Assembly (NCBI RefSeq): GCF_001642955.1
Contig: NZ_LWSK01000009.1
Location: 29,770 to 93,769 of the forward strand
Direction of reading: 5' to 3'
DNA from: Rubripirellula obstinata
Lineage (GTDB): Bacteria > Planctomycetota > Planctomycetia > Pirellulales > Pirellulaceae
Length of the DNA stretch: 64,000 bases
Each line of letters begins with the position of its first letter. Within the stretch, counting starts at the first letter, position 1. The translations under genes were made by a program, and so were the position numbers. Positions 1-8,834 of the stretch are shown piece after piece. The notes under the pieces were generated by a model. It did not search any database. It was not told the origin of the DNA and saw only the letters and a program-made list of their open reading frames with translations.

Positions 1-138
1 CCCCGTTGCAGCACTAATCTGCATCACGATGTCCACACACTCGGCATCCTCTTCGACCATGCGCGCAACCGCATCGACTTGACCGGTCACCCGGCGCAAG
101 CGATTGAGCAGTTTCTTTCGTTCATCGTCGCTGTGCAT
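1..138 (-). CDS. csoR: CsoR/FrmR-family metal-sensing repressor (partial)
   Basis: This is the N-terminal 46 residues of a small helical repressor, cut by the left edge of the window. The N-terminus contains the family pattern of basic residues followed by RLRRVTGQVDAVARMVEED and then ECVDIVMQISA, which is the core of CsoR/FrmR (DUF156) proteins, including the first metal-ligand Cys. CsoR proteins release DNA when they bind Cu(I). It lies 109 bases after the multicopper oxidase gene on the same strand and near two CsoR-like operators, so copper rather than nickel or formaldehyde is the likely signal. The remaining ligands (a His and a second Cys) lie outside the window and cannot be checked. 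Confidence 0.85.
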   Translation of the reverse strand, partial: MHSDDERKKLLNRLRRVTGQVDAVARMVEEDAECVDIVMQISAATG

Positions 139-247
139 GGGTTGTAGCACGCCGTGCGTTCCACCTGCCGTCGTTGTAGAGAAAGTGGCGATCGTCCGGA
201 TCGCCTGACGCCTCATTCTACCCGGTGGGGCATCGCAGGACAGGCGG

Positions 248-1750
248 CTACATGCCCATCATCTTCGGCGCGGCTTCGTAGGCTTCCGGGTCGCCAAAAC
301 GCCGGACAATCTCTGCAAACACCGCACCTATCTCGACCGCTTCATCGCTCTCCATCACCAATTGGTAAAGGTCATCGGGAAGCACACGCATCACGGTCAT
401 CAATCCTTTGACCGCCATCATGTAGTTCGCCCGCATGCCCTTCACCTCGCGGCGATTCCACAGCGTTTTCATTTGAGGCATCGTGCGTTCCATGCCCTGC
501 ATCTTTTGCGGATAGCCTGGCGTTGCAAAACCGGGATCGTTGCGAGTGAAATCGACGGCCGGACGTGTCGATGTGTTTTGCAGATAGCGATCCACGTTAA
601 CGCCCTTGCGAATTCGTGGGCCGACTTGCCGCGTCATGTGATTCATCATGTGGTGGACCATGTGGCAGTGAAAAATCCAATCACCCGGATTGTTCGCGAT
701 GAATTCAAAATTGGTCGCCTGTGCCACTCCGACCAACGATGTGTTGCGTGGAATCCAAGCACTGCTGGGCGTCCGAGCGCCCTCGTGACCGGTTTCCCAA
801 TACGTGTGTCCGTGCAAGTGAATCGGATGGTGTTGCATGGGAGCGAAGTTGACCAACCGCACGCGAACCCGCTCGCCGTGTTTGCAAACCAGCGGCGTTG
901 TGTACGGACCGCTGCGGCCGTTGATCGTGTGCCAATTCCAATCCATTGCCCACGAGTCGCTGATCGTTTGCGTCGGGTCGACGTGAAAGTTCTGAAACAT
1001 CAATCCGAAGTCACGATCGACCGGCGGATCGTAAGCTTTCTTCGGATGAACGATGAAAAATCCGACTTGCCCGAACGCTTCCTGCATCGCGACGTGCGAG
1101 TGGTAGTAAAAGGTGCCGTCCTCGTGAACGTCGAACTCATACACCATCGTTTCGCCCGGCTTGATCGGGTTCTGCGTCAGCGTCGCTGAGCCGTCGTACT
1201 GCACCGGCAACTCCAAGCCGTGCCAGTGCAAGAACGTGTCTTCGGGTAATTCGTTCGTTACCACGATGCGAACGCGATCGCCCTGCGTGATCTCGATCGT
1301 CGGCCCCGGCATGCTGCCGTTGTAGCCATAGACGTCGATGAAGTAGCCCGGCAAGAACTCACGCCGAACAGCCTGCGGCACGAGATGAAACTCTTTGGCA
1401 CCATTGACCATTTTCCAAGGCAGCTTGTCCAAGTCCGGAGCCTCGAAGGGAGCCGGTCCAGCCGACGCGGGGCGGAAGCCGGGCATCTTCTTGCCAAGGT
1501 AATAGTCCGATTCTGGATCGTTGCCACGCGTCGGTTTGAATCGACTGAAACCGTCGATCTCTGCTTGGACATTCGACCCGGCAGGTACGTTGGTCTCCGC
1601 CGGAGCGTTGCCGACCGGCGGCGGAGCGTCCGGGTCGTTCGGCAGATTCAAATCGGCATTGCCTTCCTGAGCCGTTGCCTTGCCGGTTAGCCCAGCCGCA
1701 GCGGCGATGGTTCCTACTTTTAAGAATTTGCGTCGATCTTCGGTGCTCAT
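248..1750 (-). CDS. Tat-exported multicopper oxidase (CopA/laccase type)
   Basis: This 500-residue protein oxidises substrates at a type-1 copper and reduces oxygen at a trinuclear cluster. Here it probably oxidises Cu(I) in the periplasm as a detoxification step. A twin-arginine signal begins with RRKFLKVG at residues 6-13, followed by an Ala-rich segment. All four copper motifs are visible: HWHG near 175, YYHSH near 215, HHPIHLHGH near 307 and HCHMVHH near 361. The length fits three-domain oxidases. It is downstream of a CsoR-like operator, beside copA and csoR. The tail is Met-rich (MKTLWNRREVKG, MMAVKG, KMMGM), as is common in copper oxidases. Confidence 0.92.
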   Translation of the reverse strand: MSTEDRRKFLKVGTIAAAAGLTGKATAQEGNADLNLPNDPDAPPPVGNAPAETNVPAGSNVQAEIDGFSRFKPTRGNDPESDYYLGKKMPGFRPASAGPAPFEAPDLDKLPWKMVNGAKEFHLVPQAVRREFLPGYFIDVYGYNGSMPGPTIEITQGDRVRIVVTNELPEDTFLHWHGLELPVQYDGSATLTQNPIKPGETMVYEFDVHEDGTFYYHSHVAMQEAFGQVGFFIVHPKKAYDPPVDRDFGLMFQNFHVDPTQTISDSWAMDWNWHTINGRSGPYTTPLVCKHGERVRVRLVNFAPMQHHPIHLHGHTYWETGHEGARTPSSAWIPRNTSLVGVAQATNFEFIANNPGDWIFHCHMVHHMMNHMTRQVGPRIRKGVNVDRYLQNTSTRPAVDFTRNDPGFATPGYPQKMQGMERTMPQMKTLWNRREVKGMRANYMMAVKGLMTVMRVLPDDLYQLVMESDEAVEIGAVFAEIVRRFGDPEAYEAAPKMMGM

Positions 1751-1789
1751 GAGTTCTTGTTGTTTGCTGGGCTTTGTGAATTGGAAACG

Positions 1790-1810
1790 GCATACCTTGC
1801 AGGGGTATGC
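1790..1810. promoter_or_regulatory. CsoR-like operator upstream of multicopper oxidase
   Basis: The 17-base core ATACCTTGCAGGGGTAT sits in an inverted repeat with 7-base arms (GCATACC...GGTATGC). It resembles the known CsoR operator form TACC-N-GGTA with a G-rich centre. It lies 40 bases upstream of the oxidase start, where it would overlap a promoter. A second, matching site lies upstream of copA. Confidence 0.6.
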
Positions 1811-1871
1811 GTGATATTAGTTCGATACCGTTCCGTATTCAAACTTCCGTTCTGACGTTCTGAACTTGGCG

Positions 1872-4322
1872 CTAGGTCAGCTTCGCAGCCCGAAGACGCA
1901 GGGCGTTGGCAATCACCGATACGCTACTCAGGCTCATCGCTGCCGCCGCAATCATCGGACTCAGCAACACACCGAAGATCGGGTACAGCAATCCAGCGGC
2001 AACCGGAACGCCCAATGCGTTGTAAATGAATGCGAAGAACAGATTTTGACGAATGTTGCTCATCGTCTTGCGGCTTAGGTTTCCCGCCGCCGCAACGCCG
2101 CGAAGATCCCCACCGACCAACGTTACGCCTGCCGATTCGATCGCCACGCCGGTGCCCGTTCCCATCGCGATACCGACGTTCGATTCGGCCAGCGCCGGAG
2201 CGTCGTTGATCCCGTCGCCGCACATCGCAACCGTTTTTCCGTTGTTCTTCAGCTTGCGAACAAAGTCGTGCTTGGCCTCGGGCGATACACCAGCGTGAAA
2301 TTCGTCGATGCCCAACTTGCCAGCCACCGCACGCGCCGTCGGTTCCGCATCGCCGGTCAACATGATCACCTTCAACCCAAGTTCGTGCAGCGTCTTTAAA
2401 GCCGCTGGCGTGCTCTCCTTGATCGGGTCGGTGATCGCCATGATCGCGGCAAGCTGATTGTCGATTGACACGAACACCACTGTCGCACCTTCGGACTGAT
2501 GCGATCCCGCTTTCGATCTGCCGTCGTCAACATTCGCGACGCCCTGTTCATCCAGCATATCCGCTTTCCCGATCAGCACGTCATGATCGTACACGCGAGC
2601 ACGCACGCCACCACCGGTGATGCTGTCGAAGTCCGTCGCTTCGACCGTTTGCAATCCATCGGCTTTCGCACGACGCACCACCGCTTGAGCCAACGGATGT
2701 TCGCTCTGTGCTTCCACCGCGGCGGCCAACGTCAACACATCGCTCTCGTTCCAGTCACCGAACGTCTCAACCGCCGTCACTTCGGGTCGCCCCTGCGTCA
2801 GCGTTCCCGTTTTATCAACGACGATCGTGTCGACCTTTTCCATCACTTCCAATACTTCCGCGTTCTTGATCAACACGCCTTCCTTCGCGCCGCGACCGAC
2901 GCCGACCATCACCGACATGGGCGTCGCCAACCCCAATGCACACGGGCAAGCGATGATCAAAACGGCAACCGCCGCAACGAACGCGTGAGCAAGCTGCGGC
3001 TCCGGTCCGAACACTGCCCAACCAATGAACGCCGCAATCGAACAAACGATCACCGCCGGCACGAAGTAGCGAGCAACCACGTCGACCAACTTTTGAATCG
3101 GAGCACGACTCCGCTGGGCGTCCGCGACCATCTGCACGATCCGGTTCAGAACCGTGTCGCCGCCGACGCCGATCGCCTCCATCACCAACGCTCCGGTTTG
3201 ATTCAGCGTCCCGCCGGTGACCTCATCGCCTTCGACCTTCTGCACCGGAATCGGCTCGCCCGTCAACATTGACTCATCCACGCTGCTCGAACCGCTAAGA
3301 ACTTTCCCGTCGACCGGAACCTTCTCACCGGGACGCACACGCAAACGATCGCCCTTGTGGACCGCGTCGAGCGACACTTCTTCTTCGCCTTCATCGCTGA
3401 TCCGCGTCGCCGTCTCGGGTGCCAATTGCATCAACTCGCGAATCGCGCCGCCGGTCTGTTGTCGGGCACGCAATTCCAAGACTTGCCCTAGCAACACCAA
3501 CGTGATAATCACGGCCGCAGCCTCGAAGTACAACGGAGCGACACCGTTTTCGTAGAACGCTTCCGGGATCACGCCGGGCAACAACACGACGACCAAGCTG
3601 AACAAGTACGCTGCCAGTGTTCCCACCGCAATCAACGAGAACATGTTCAGGTTCCAGCTGCGAAACGATTTCGCGCCGCGAACCAACAAGGGCCACCCGC
3701 ACCAAAACACCACCGGCGTCGCGAGAGCCAACTGCAGCCAACCAAACACGCTGTTGTTCATCCAATCGGCGACACGTAAGCCCACCATCGGCCCCATCGC
3801 GATCACCAGCAGCGGCACCGACAATGCCACACCGACCCAGAACCGTCGCTTCATGTCAGCGTATTGGTCGTCATCGCCATGGTCCGCCATGTCGACGAAC
3901 TTCGGCTCCAAATCCATCCCGCAAATCGGGCAGTCGCCGGGGCCGACTTGCTCGATCTCCGGATGCATCGGACATGTGTAAATCGCCGTCGGGTCTGCGG
4001 GCGTATCGTTCGCACTGGACGATGAGTGACCACCGCAGCACGAGGACGCCGGTGGTTGCTCGCCAATTTGATGCACGGCTGCACCGCCTCCGCAGCATGA
4101 TGTTCCCTTGTCCGCTTCCTTCTGAGCACGTTTCGCTAACACGCCGGCGGGATCGCTTTTGAACTTCGTCAAACAACCGTCGCTGCAAAACATGTAATTC
4201 TTGCCGTCAAACTCGGCCGATCGCGGGTTGTCCGCCGGAACGGTCATTCCACAAACGGGGTCGATCTGCGTTGGTGTATCGGCGACGGGCAGTGAATCTG
4301 GGTGGTGATGAGTATGGGCCAT
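1872..4322 (-). CDS. copA: Copper-translocating P1B-type ATPase with YHS and HMBD domains
   Basis: This 816-residue membrane ATPase exports Cu(I) from the cytoplasm. In order it has a His-rich start, a YHS domain (DPVCGMTV near 21 with FCSDGC near 45), two CCGG clusters, a heavy-metal-binding domain (YTCPMHPEI to [10 protein letters not shown], about 115-140) and then the ATPase core. The core has the membrane CPC at about 459-461, the phosphorylation motif DKTGTLTQG near 503 and the hinge [10 protein letters not shown]. The classical ferredoxin-like CXXC domain is replaced by YHS plus HMBD. It is divergent from the copper-storage gene and shares a CsoR-like operator with it. Confidence 0.96.
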   Translation of the reverse strand: MAHTHHHPDSLPVADTPTQIDPVCGMTVPADNPRSAEFDGKNYMFCSDGCLTKFKSDPAGVLAKRAQKEADKGTSCCGGGAAVHQIGEQPPASSCCGGHSSSSANDTPADPTAIYTCPMHPEIEQVGPGDCPICGMDLEPKFVDMADHGDDDQYADMKRRFWVGVALSVPLLVIAMGPMVGLRVADWMNNSVFGWLQLALATPVVFWCGWPLLVRGAKSFRSWNLNMFSLIAVGTLAAYLFSLVVVLLPGVIPEAFYENGVAPLYFEAAAVIITLVLLGQVLELRARQQTGGAIRELMQLAPETATRISDEGEEEVSLDAVHKGDRLRVRPGEKVPVDGKVLSGSSSVDESMLTGEPIPVQKVEGDEVTGGTLNQTGALVMEAIGVGGDTVLNRIVQMVADAQRSRAPIQKLVDVVARYFVPAVIVCSIAAFIGWAVFGPEPQLAHAFVAAVAVLIIACPCALGLATPMSVMVGVGRGAKEGVLIKNAEVLEVMEKVDTIVVDKTGTLTQGRPEVTAVETFGDWNESDVLTLAAAVEAQSEHPLAQAVVRRAKADGLQTVEATDFDSITGGGVRARVYDHDVLIGKADMLDEQGVANVDDGRSKAGSHQSEGATVVFVSIDNQLAAIMAITDPIKESTPAALKTLHELGLKVIMLTGDAEPTARAVAGKLGIDEFHAGVSPEAKHDFVRKLKNNGKTVAMCGDGINDAPALAESNVGIAMGTGTGVAIESAGVTLVGGDLRGVAAAGNLSRKTMSNIRQNLFFAFIYNALGVPVAAGLLYPIFGVLLSPMIAAAAMSLSSVSVIANALRLRAAKLT

Positions 4323-4357
4323 GGTCTCTCCGATCGGTCAATTTGTCATTTTTCAGG

Positions 4358-4374
4358 ATACCCCATAATGGTAT
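4358..4374. promoter_or_regulatory. CsoR-like operator between copA and the copper-storage gene
   Basis: ATACCCCATAATGGTAT is the same kind of site as the one at 1790-1810. Read on the other strand it begins ATACC and ends GGGGTAT in both cases. It lies 36 bases from the copA start and 65 bases from the divergent copper-storage gene, so one site could control both. Confidence 0.6.
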
Positions 4375-4438
4375 GCAACTTGCATTCCGATTTGACAGGT
4401 CACGGTGACCCCAGACAACACGAAACGGAGGAATTCCC

Positions 4439-4771
4439 ATGGCAACCGCCACTGCATCCAAACAAGACTGCATCCAGAACTGCCAAGAATGTCAAACGGT
4501 GCTCAGCGACATGCTGACCGCCACGTGCTTGGCCGAAGGCGGCGATCACGTCGAACAAAACCACGTCAAACTGATGCTCGATTGCATCGCTGCCTGCAAC
4601 GCGTGCGTCGGTTTCATGAGCCGCAACAGCGACTACCATTCGCACTACTGCAAAGCCTGTGCAGAAATCTGCAAGGCATGCGCGGACAGTTGCGAGAAGG
4701 TCGGCAGCATGGACAAATGCGTCGAGTGTTGCCGCAAGTGCCACGAGAGCTGTTCGTCGATGGCCGCGTAG
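4439..4771 (+). CDS. Four-helix-bundle copper-storage protein (Csp family, DUF326)
   Basis: This 110-residue protein has about 17 cysteines spaced along predicted helices, in patterns such as CIQNCQECQ, CIAACNACVGF, CKACAEICKACADSC and CVECCRKCHESC. Csp proteins bind many Cu(I) ions inside a helical bundle. It has no signal peptide, so a cytosolic Csp3-like copper store is the best fit. A strong GGAGG site lies 7 bases before the ATG. It is divergent from copA across a CsoR-like operator, so it should be co-induced by copper. Confidence 0.85.
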   Translation: MATATASKQDCIQNCQECQTVLSDMLTATCLAEGGDHVEQNHVKLMLDCIAACNACVGFMSRNSDYHSHYCKACAEICKACADSCEKVGSMDKCVECCRKCHESCSSMAA

Positions 4772-4795
4772 CACCACCCAAAATCCGCAAACGAA

Positions 4796-4832
4796 AAAAC
4801 GCCGACGCCCCAATTTGGGACGCCGGCGTTTT
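4796..4832 (+). terminator. Intrinsic terminator after the copper-storage gene
   Basis: An AAAACGCCG.CG stem, a short AATTT loop and CGCCGGCGTTTT form a strong hairpin ending in T residues, 25 bases after the stop codon. Nothing else was recognised in the rest of the interval up to 5063. Confidence 0.75.
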
Positions 4833-5063
4833 GCATGATTAGATCTTTTGTATCGGCGCGATTCAGAAGGCGGTGGGAAAGTGATTGACTTTTGTCGAAA
4901 GATCCGGTTCAATTCAGGAAGTATCCCATGCTGGCGAAGTAGCCAGCCGAATCTGTCGCTGCTCACGCGTGCCGCGTTCTAACCGAACCCCGCAACGTCT
5001 GACTGACCGAAGATCGTCTTTGGGAAGCTGAATAAGCGTTACCTTGAGCAACGGAGTTCCGTC

Positions 5064-5612
5064 ATGCCACGCCCCAAACGTGCCAATGCTGAAGATGTGT
5101 CTGCATCTTTTGACGATTCTGGCAACATTCCTGACCAGCCAGTACCCAAAAAAGGACTGAACCGAAGGCGACGACCTTCTAGCAAACCGAAGGGACGGAC
5201 GGTGTCAGCTGATACAGTCGACGCACTGAAGAAAATGGACGAGTCGATTGAAAAGGCCACTCGCCATCTGAAGAAGATGCCGGGATCACGCGAGCCAGAT
5301 GCTCGCGCTTCCTTGAACAAAGTTCTTTGGCATCCAGACTACTGCGACGAGCTTGAATCCTTCGATTTGTGCTTTCACGACGAAACAATCAAGGTTTGTT
5401 GTACGACCGAAGATCCGCTTCACGATCATATCCGGCAAAGCTATCACGAGCTTGATAGCTACGACGTTTCTATGAGGCTCAAACTTTGCGCTTTCGTTCC
5501 GGATTTGATCATGGCGGCCAAATCCTCCGAATTGAAGATCAAGCAGGCGGCCGACGATGTGATCGCGAGTATCGAACAGGCGATCGCGCAGACGACGGAG
5601 GTGGACGAATGA
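5064..5612 (+). CDS. Hypothetical protein, 182 aa
   Basis: I do not recognise this family. The first 60 residues are basic and polar (PRPKRANAEDV, KKGLNRRRRPSSKPKGR) and look disordered. The rest is predicted globular, with an acidic HPDYCDELESFDLCFHD section and a helical end. The length, codon use and overlap with the next small gene (ATGA, 5609-5612) support it as real. It lies between the copper cluster and the prophage, so it could be host or mobile cargo. The ATG follows CAACGGAG at a suitable spacing. Confidence 0.6.
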   Translation: MPRPKRANAEDVSASFDDSGNIPDQPVPKKGLNRRRRPSSKPKGRTVSADTVDALKKMDESIEKATRHLKKMPGSREPDARASLNKVLWHPDYCDELESFDLCFHDETIKVCCTTEDPLHDHIRQSYHELDSYDVSMRLKLCAFVPDLIMAAKSSELKIKQAADDVIASIEQAIAQTTEVDE

Positions 5613-5740
5613 GTCGCGGGAAACGAACAAGAAAACGTCCGTCTGGCGATCGCAATGACGAAAACCGGGATGGTCGCTGGCTTAAGTTCTGGACAGCGAT
5701 CCTTCACTTTGCCGCTGCGACGGTCAAGGCTTTGTTCTAA
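5609..5740 (+). CDS. Small hypothetical protein, 43 aa
   Basis: This short gene starts in the ATGA overlap with the preceding gene's stop codon. Its N-terminus is Arg/Lys-rich (SRGKRTRKRPSGDRNDENR). The C-terminal half, WLKFWTAILHFAAATVKALF, looks like an amphipathic or membrane-contacting helix. Translational coupling to the 182-residue gene and a strong terminator right after it argue that the two form one unit. No function can be assigned. Confidence 0.5.
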   Translation: MSRGKRTRKRPSGDRNDENRDGRWLKFWTAILHFAAATVKALF

Positions 5741-5762
5741 ACAGCCGACCCGGCAAATGCAA

Positions 5763-5797
5763 AAACGCCGGTTAGCGTCATTCGCTAGCCGGCGTTT
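5763..5797. terminator. Bidirectional terminator between converging units
   Basis: A perfect 15-base stem (AAACGCCGGTTAGCG paired with CGCTAGCCGGCGTTT) with a five-base loop is flanked by A on the left and T on the right. It can end both the plus-strand hypothetical pair and the minus-strand prophage late operon, which stops at 5830. Confidence 0.8.
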
Positions 5798-5829
5798 CGG
5801 TTTGCGCCTTTTCACTCAAAGGTTGTTGA

Positions 5830-6309
5830 TCAATCCTCCTCTTCCTCGTAGGTCGGCGGCCAGTCGTCGAGGATGCCGGGGTACTTGTACCAGTCTTCGC
5901 CCCAACTGCCGGGATGCACGACAGGGTAGTCGGGCATGCCGGGGTAGGCTTCGCCGGGGTGACCCGGTGGCAGGTTGTCGGGGTAAGAGTGACCGGGCGG
6001 CACGTGGTACGGATGGTCGGGCGGCAACCGTGGCCAGATGTGCGGCGGCAACGGGGCGTTGATGATGACCGGCGGCTCGGGCTGCGGCGGCCAGAAGTGT
6101 TCTTCGGGCCACCATGGTGGGCGTGGGCCGAAATCGGGGGTGCCCGGTGGGTAATCGTCAGGCCACACCGGCGGTTTTGGTTCCGGCGGTGGTGTCAGGA
6201 TGATCGGGCCGTCGCGTTCCGGTGGTTCGTAGGGTGGCTCGTCTGCCGGCGGATCGAACGGTGGCACGAACGGGTACGGCGGCATGTTGGGTTCGTAGGG
6301 TCCGGGCAT
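5830..6309 (-). CDS. Proline-rich acidic protein, 159 aa (distal gene of the prophage late operon)
   Basis: The protein is dominated by Pro with Tyr, Trp, His and Asp (PPYPFVPPFDPP, PPWWPEEHFWPPQPEPP, DDWPPTYEEEED) and is probably extended rather than globular. I recognise no family. The start is fixed by a TAATG overlap with the radical SAM gene, so the two are translationally coupled. An intact second copy, differing at only a few residues, lies at 60200-60679 and is also coupled to a radical SAM reading frame. Such conservation of a low-complexity sequence suggests a real role. A substrate of the radical SAM enzyme or a virion surface protein are possibilities, both inferred. Confidence 0.7.
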   Translation of the reverse strand: MPGPYEPNMPPYPFVPPFDPPADEPPYEPPERDGPIILTPPPEPKPPVWPDDYPPGTPDFGPRPPWWPEEHFWPPQPEPPVIINAPLPPHIWPRLPPDHPYHVPPGHSYPDNLPPGHPGEAYPGMPDYPVVHPGSWGEDWYKYPGILDDWPPTYEEEED

Positions 6310-7121
6310 TATTCGGCAGTCCTTTGCAGCGGGTTGGGGTGGACGAAGGCGGTGCGTTTGCTCGGGCAAAGGCCGCACTGTGGGATGGCTTTGGTTTCGA
6401 TGAAGGTGCGAAGTTCATCGTCGGTGGCGGCGGGCGTGATCGCCTTGTAGTCGCGGAAGAGTTGCCACTGCGGGAGATCTCGCAGGTTGAGCTTGGCTTC
6501 GAGTTGAGCGAAGTAGGCGAGCGCGGGGCACTTCCACAACATGCCGCGGTGAAGCTGTGTGCAAGTCTTCTGCATGCAGACTTTGAACGCGGCATCCGGT
6601 TTGGAATCGAACGGCATCGGTTTGCCGTTCTCGACTTTGTATTGCCGCATCCAACCGCGATGCGATTGGCGGATCTTGATTTGGATGCCGGGGTGTTGTT
6701 CTCGCCATTTCCAGACGAGTCGCTTTACTTCGCGGAATCGTTTGACGTAGTCGTCGTGGGTTCCGTGCTGGCTGACTTCTAGCCGGCATTTGGTGTCGAC
6801 CAGAACCGCCGGCAACTCGGGTAAGCGATGCAGAAAGAAGCCGTTCGTGACCAGCATCAAGTTGCTGTCGGACCAATATTGTCTTGCGAGCCGAATGTGC
6901 TGAATGATTTGCGGGTTCAGCAGTGGTTCGCCGCCGAGTAACGCGAAGCGACGTGGCTTCAATCGGTGCGACCACTTCGCGTAGTCAGCTTCGGCGTCTT
7001 CGATCGTCGGCAACTTGCCGGCGACGTGGAAGTTCGAGTAGTGGCTGCATTGTTGGCACGATAGGTTGCAACCATGGGCCACGTGATATTCAAGTGCCGG
7101 CAACGGCAGTCGCTCGTCCAT
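6309..7121 (-). CDS. Radical SAM protein, 270 aa
   Basis: The N-terminal third carries the cluster motif CNLSCQQC (CX3CX2C), which binds a 4Fe-4S cluster and S-adenosylmethionine, followed by a GGEPLLNP motif. Further Cys residues near the C-terminus (CMQKTC, CGLC) could hold an auxiliary cluster, as in SPASM-type enzymes, but the spacing does not let me assign the class. The ATG at 7121 has GGAGG nine bases upstream. It overlaps the glycosyltransferase gene before it and is coupled to the proline-rich gene after it. Its place in a glycosyltransferase block suggests a role in modifying a glycan or a protein. A C-terminal fragment is repeated at 59820-60200. Confidence 0.85.
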   Translation of the reverse strand: MDERLPLPALEYHVAHGCNLSCQQCSHYSNFHVAGKLPTIEDAEADYAKWSHRLKPRRFALLGGEPLLNPQIIQHIRLARQYWSDSNLMLVTNGFFLHRLPELPAVLVDTKCRLEVSQHGTHDDYVKRFREVKRLVWKWREQHPGIQIKIRQSHRGWMRQYKVENGKPMPFDSKPDAAFKVCMQKTCTQLHRGMLWKCPALAYFAQLEAKLNLRDLPQWQLFRDYKAITPAATDDELRTFIETKAIPQCGLCPSKRTAFVHPNPLQRTAE

Positions 7122-8130
7122 GAGCAGCACCCTCCGTGATACGAAGTCGGAAGCGGCGGGCGTTCACGCCGAGGCGAAGCAGAAAACGCGTTAGCACGAG
7201 GTGCGACGATGCGGTTTCGGCGTGCGAAAGTAAACGCGGATCCAGACGAAACGATTCGTGCGACCAATCGCCGGTCACGATCAGGTCTGGATAAACGGCC
7301 AGCAGGTTGGCGGCGTGGCGCGGAGTGAAGACCGGGCCGATGTCATGTTCGCCCGGCGGTTGCTTGCCCCAGTCGCGGATCAAGGCTTTCGCTTTGGCGT
7401 CGCCGGGGAATGGCAACTCCGGCGGGTCGAAGCGTCGCCACCGGCAAGGCTTCATGTATGGCTTGCTCTTGCCGATGAAGTGGTAGATGTACGACTGCAT
7501 CACCGGGTTGGCCGCCCACTCGGGATTCTGCTGGACGCTGACATTGAAGTCGCCCGGCAGGAAGTTGATGTAACCAGCGTGATCGTTGAACAACTGATTA
7601 ATGATCAACGATTCGTCGGTCGCCTGGTCGTTGGCTCCCCAGGTCGGAATCAAGTGCCGGATGATGCGGTCAAACATCGGTTCGTACATCGCGGTTTCGT
7701 ACAGGTACAAACCGCCGTTGGGATGGAGCCAAGTGAACGCGGGCTGTAGACCACAACGCGTTGCCCAGATCGCGTGAGCACGTCGTTGCCAACCGCCGTC
7801 GTCGATTCGGTTCAACGCACATTGTCGCTCGGCCACCAAACCGAATTGCTTGGGTCCGACCAACTCGAACGGCGACGGACAATCCGATCGGATCAGCATG
7901 TCGTTGTCGAGTTGCAGCACATGGGCGTCGCCAAACATCCGCCGCACATGCTTGCAGACAAACATCTTCTGCCAGAACGGATGCACCGGATGCAAATTGC
8001 GGTCGATCCACAACAGTTCTGCACCCCACCGTTCTGCCGCGGCCTCGTAGCTCGCTCGCACGTTCTTCGGAGCACGCCGCGGCGGTAGGTCCAACACCGC
8101 GATGACTTTGGTGGGCGACTTCATTTCCAT
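7090..8130 (-). CDS. Glycosyltransferase-like protein, 346 aa
   Basis: The N-terminal part has a Rossmann-like start (KVIAVLDLP) and a DNDM motif within LQLDNDMLIRSD, in the place of the metal-binding DXD of GT-A-fold enzymes. The motif follows FGDAHVLQ, typical of GT8-like transferases. Downstream are conserved-looking Trp/His patches (HPNGGLYLYE, HFIGKSKPYM). It overlaps its neighbours on both sides by 10 to 32 bases. The sugar and acceptor are not evident from the sequence. Confidence 0.7.
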   Translation of the reverse strand: MEMKSPTKVIAVLDLPPRRAPKNVRASYEAAAERWGAELLWIDRNLHPVHPFWQKMFVCKHVRRMFGDAHVLQLDNDMLIRSDCPSPFELVGPKQFGLVAERQCALNRIDDGGWQRRAHAIWATRCGLQPAFTWLHPNGGLYLYETAMYEPMFDRIIRHLIPTWGANDQATDESLIINQLFNDHAGYINFLPGDFNVSVQQNPEWAANPVMQSYIYHFIGKSKPYMKPCRWRRFDPPELPFPGDAKAKALIRDWGKQPPGEHDIGPVFTPRHAANLLAVYPDLIVTGDWSHESFRLDPRLLSHAETASSHLVLTRFLLRLGVNARRFRLRITEGAAHGRATAVAGT

Positions 8131-8834
8131 ACAACTCTTTCCAATCCGTGTTTGCGAAGGCTGGCTTTCAGGAACTCCGGCCGCCGGCGCTGATAGCCGG
8201 GCGGATCAACGTGTTCGTGTTTGAACGAATGGTCGATGTCACACGCGACGTTGACGCCAGCGAGTTTGCATCGCCAGAAGAAGTCCCAGTGTTCTTCGAC
8301 TTTTAGTGACTCGTCCCAGCGGATCGCTTGCAAGATGTCTCGGTAGGCAACGAAGCAATTGCCGACGTAGTGACACCAACGAATGCTTCCGCGACGTTTG
8401 TAGTTGCCGTGCGGGATGCGAAGCACCTTGTTCGCGACGCTCATCATCTTGGGACGTTCTTGTTGATTGCTCAGTGCCGCCAGCAAGTCGATGTCGTGAT
8501 GTCGGTTCAGCTTGCGGACCAATTCCGGCAACCGTGTTTCCGCCGTCACTAAATGATCGTCGTCGGTGAACACCACGATCGGCGTGTCGCCGGCGTCCAG
8601 CAATTGGTTTCGCCCGGCTGATAACCCGATGTCGTAGTCGGTTTCAATCAGTCGATCGACCAATGCCGCTTCATCGGGGCAATTCGTCGAGAACCGCAAC
8701 TCCGGTTTGCCGTCGTCGAGCACGTGGATCAACGGTCGATCGCCGCCGTAGTGCCGATGGATGCTGCGGACCAGTGCTGCGCAACACTGTGGCCGATGGA
8801 TTGTCTTGACGCAAAAGGTGACTTGATCACGCAC
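8121..8834 (-). CDS. Family 2-like glycosyltransferase, 237 aa (paralogue 1)
   Basis: It begins VRDQVTFCVKTIHRP and aligns closely with the next upstream protein (ITFCIKTIHRP). A GT-A fold is indicated by the HVLDDG start of the nucleotide-sugar fold and the VFTDDDH metal-binding motif. I chose the GTG at 8834 because it overlaps the upstream stop and begins where the paralogue begins; a longer start would add about 49 poorly conserved residues. It probably acts on phage protein or glycan, judging from its place in the operon. Confidence 0.75.
   Translation of the reverse strand: MRDQVTFCVKTIHRPQCCAALVRSIHRHYGGDRPLIHVLDDGKPELRFSTNCPDEAALVDRLIETDYDIGLSAGRNQLLDAGDTPIVVFTDDDHLVTAETRLPELVRKLNRHHDIDLLAALSNQQERPKMMSVANKVLRIPHGNYKRRGSIRWCHYVGNCFVAYRDILQAIRWDESLKVEEHWDFFWRCKLAGVNVACDIDHSFKHEHVDPPGYQRRRPEFLKASLRKHGLERVVWK

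Noticed and set aside
211..240. Third CsoR operator near TCTACCCGGTGGGGCAT
   Set aside because: Only a loose resemblance to the other two operators and no symmetric arms.
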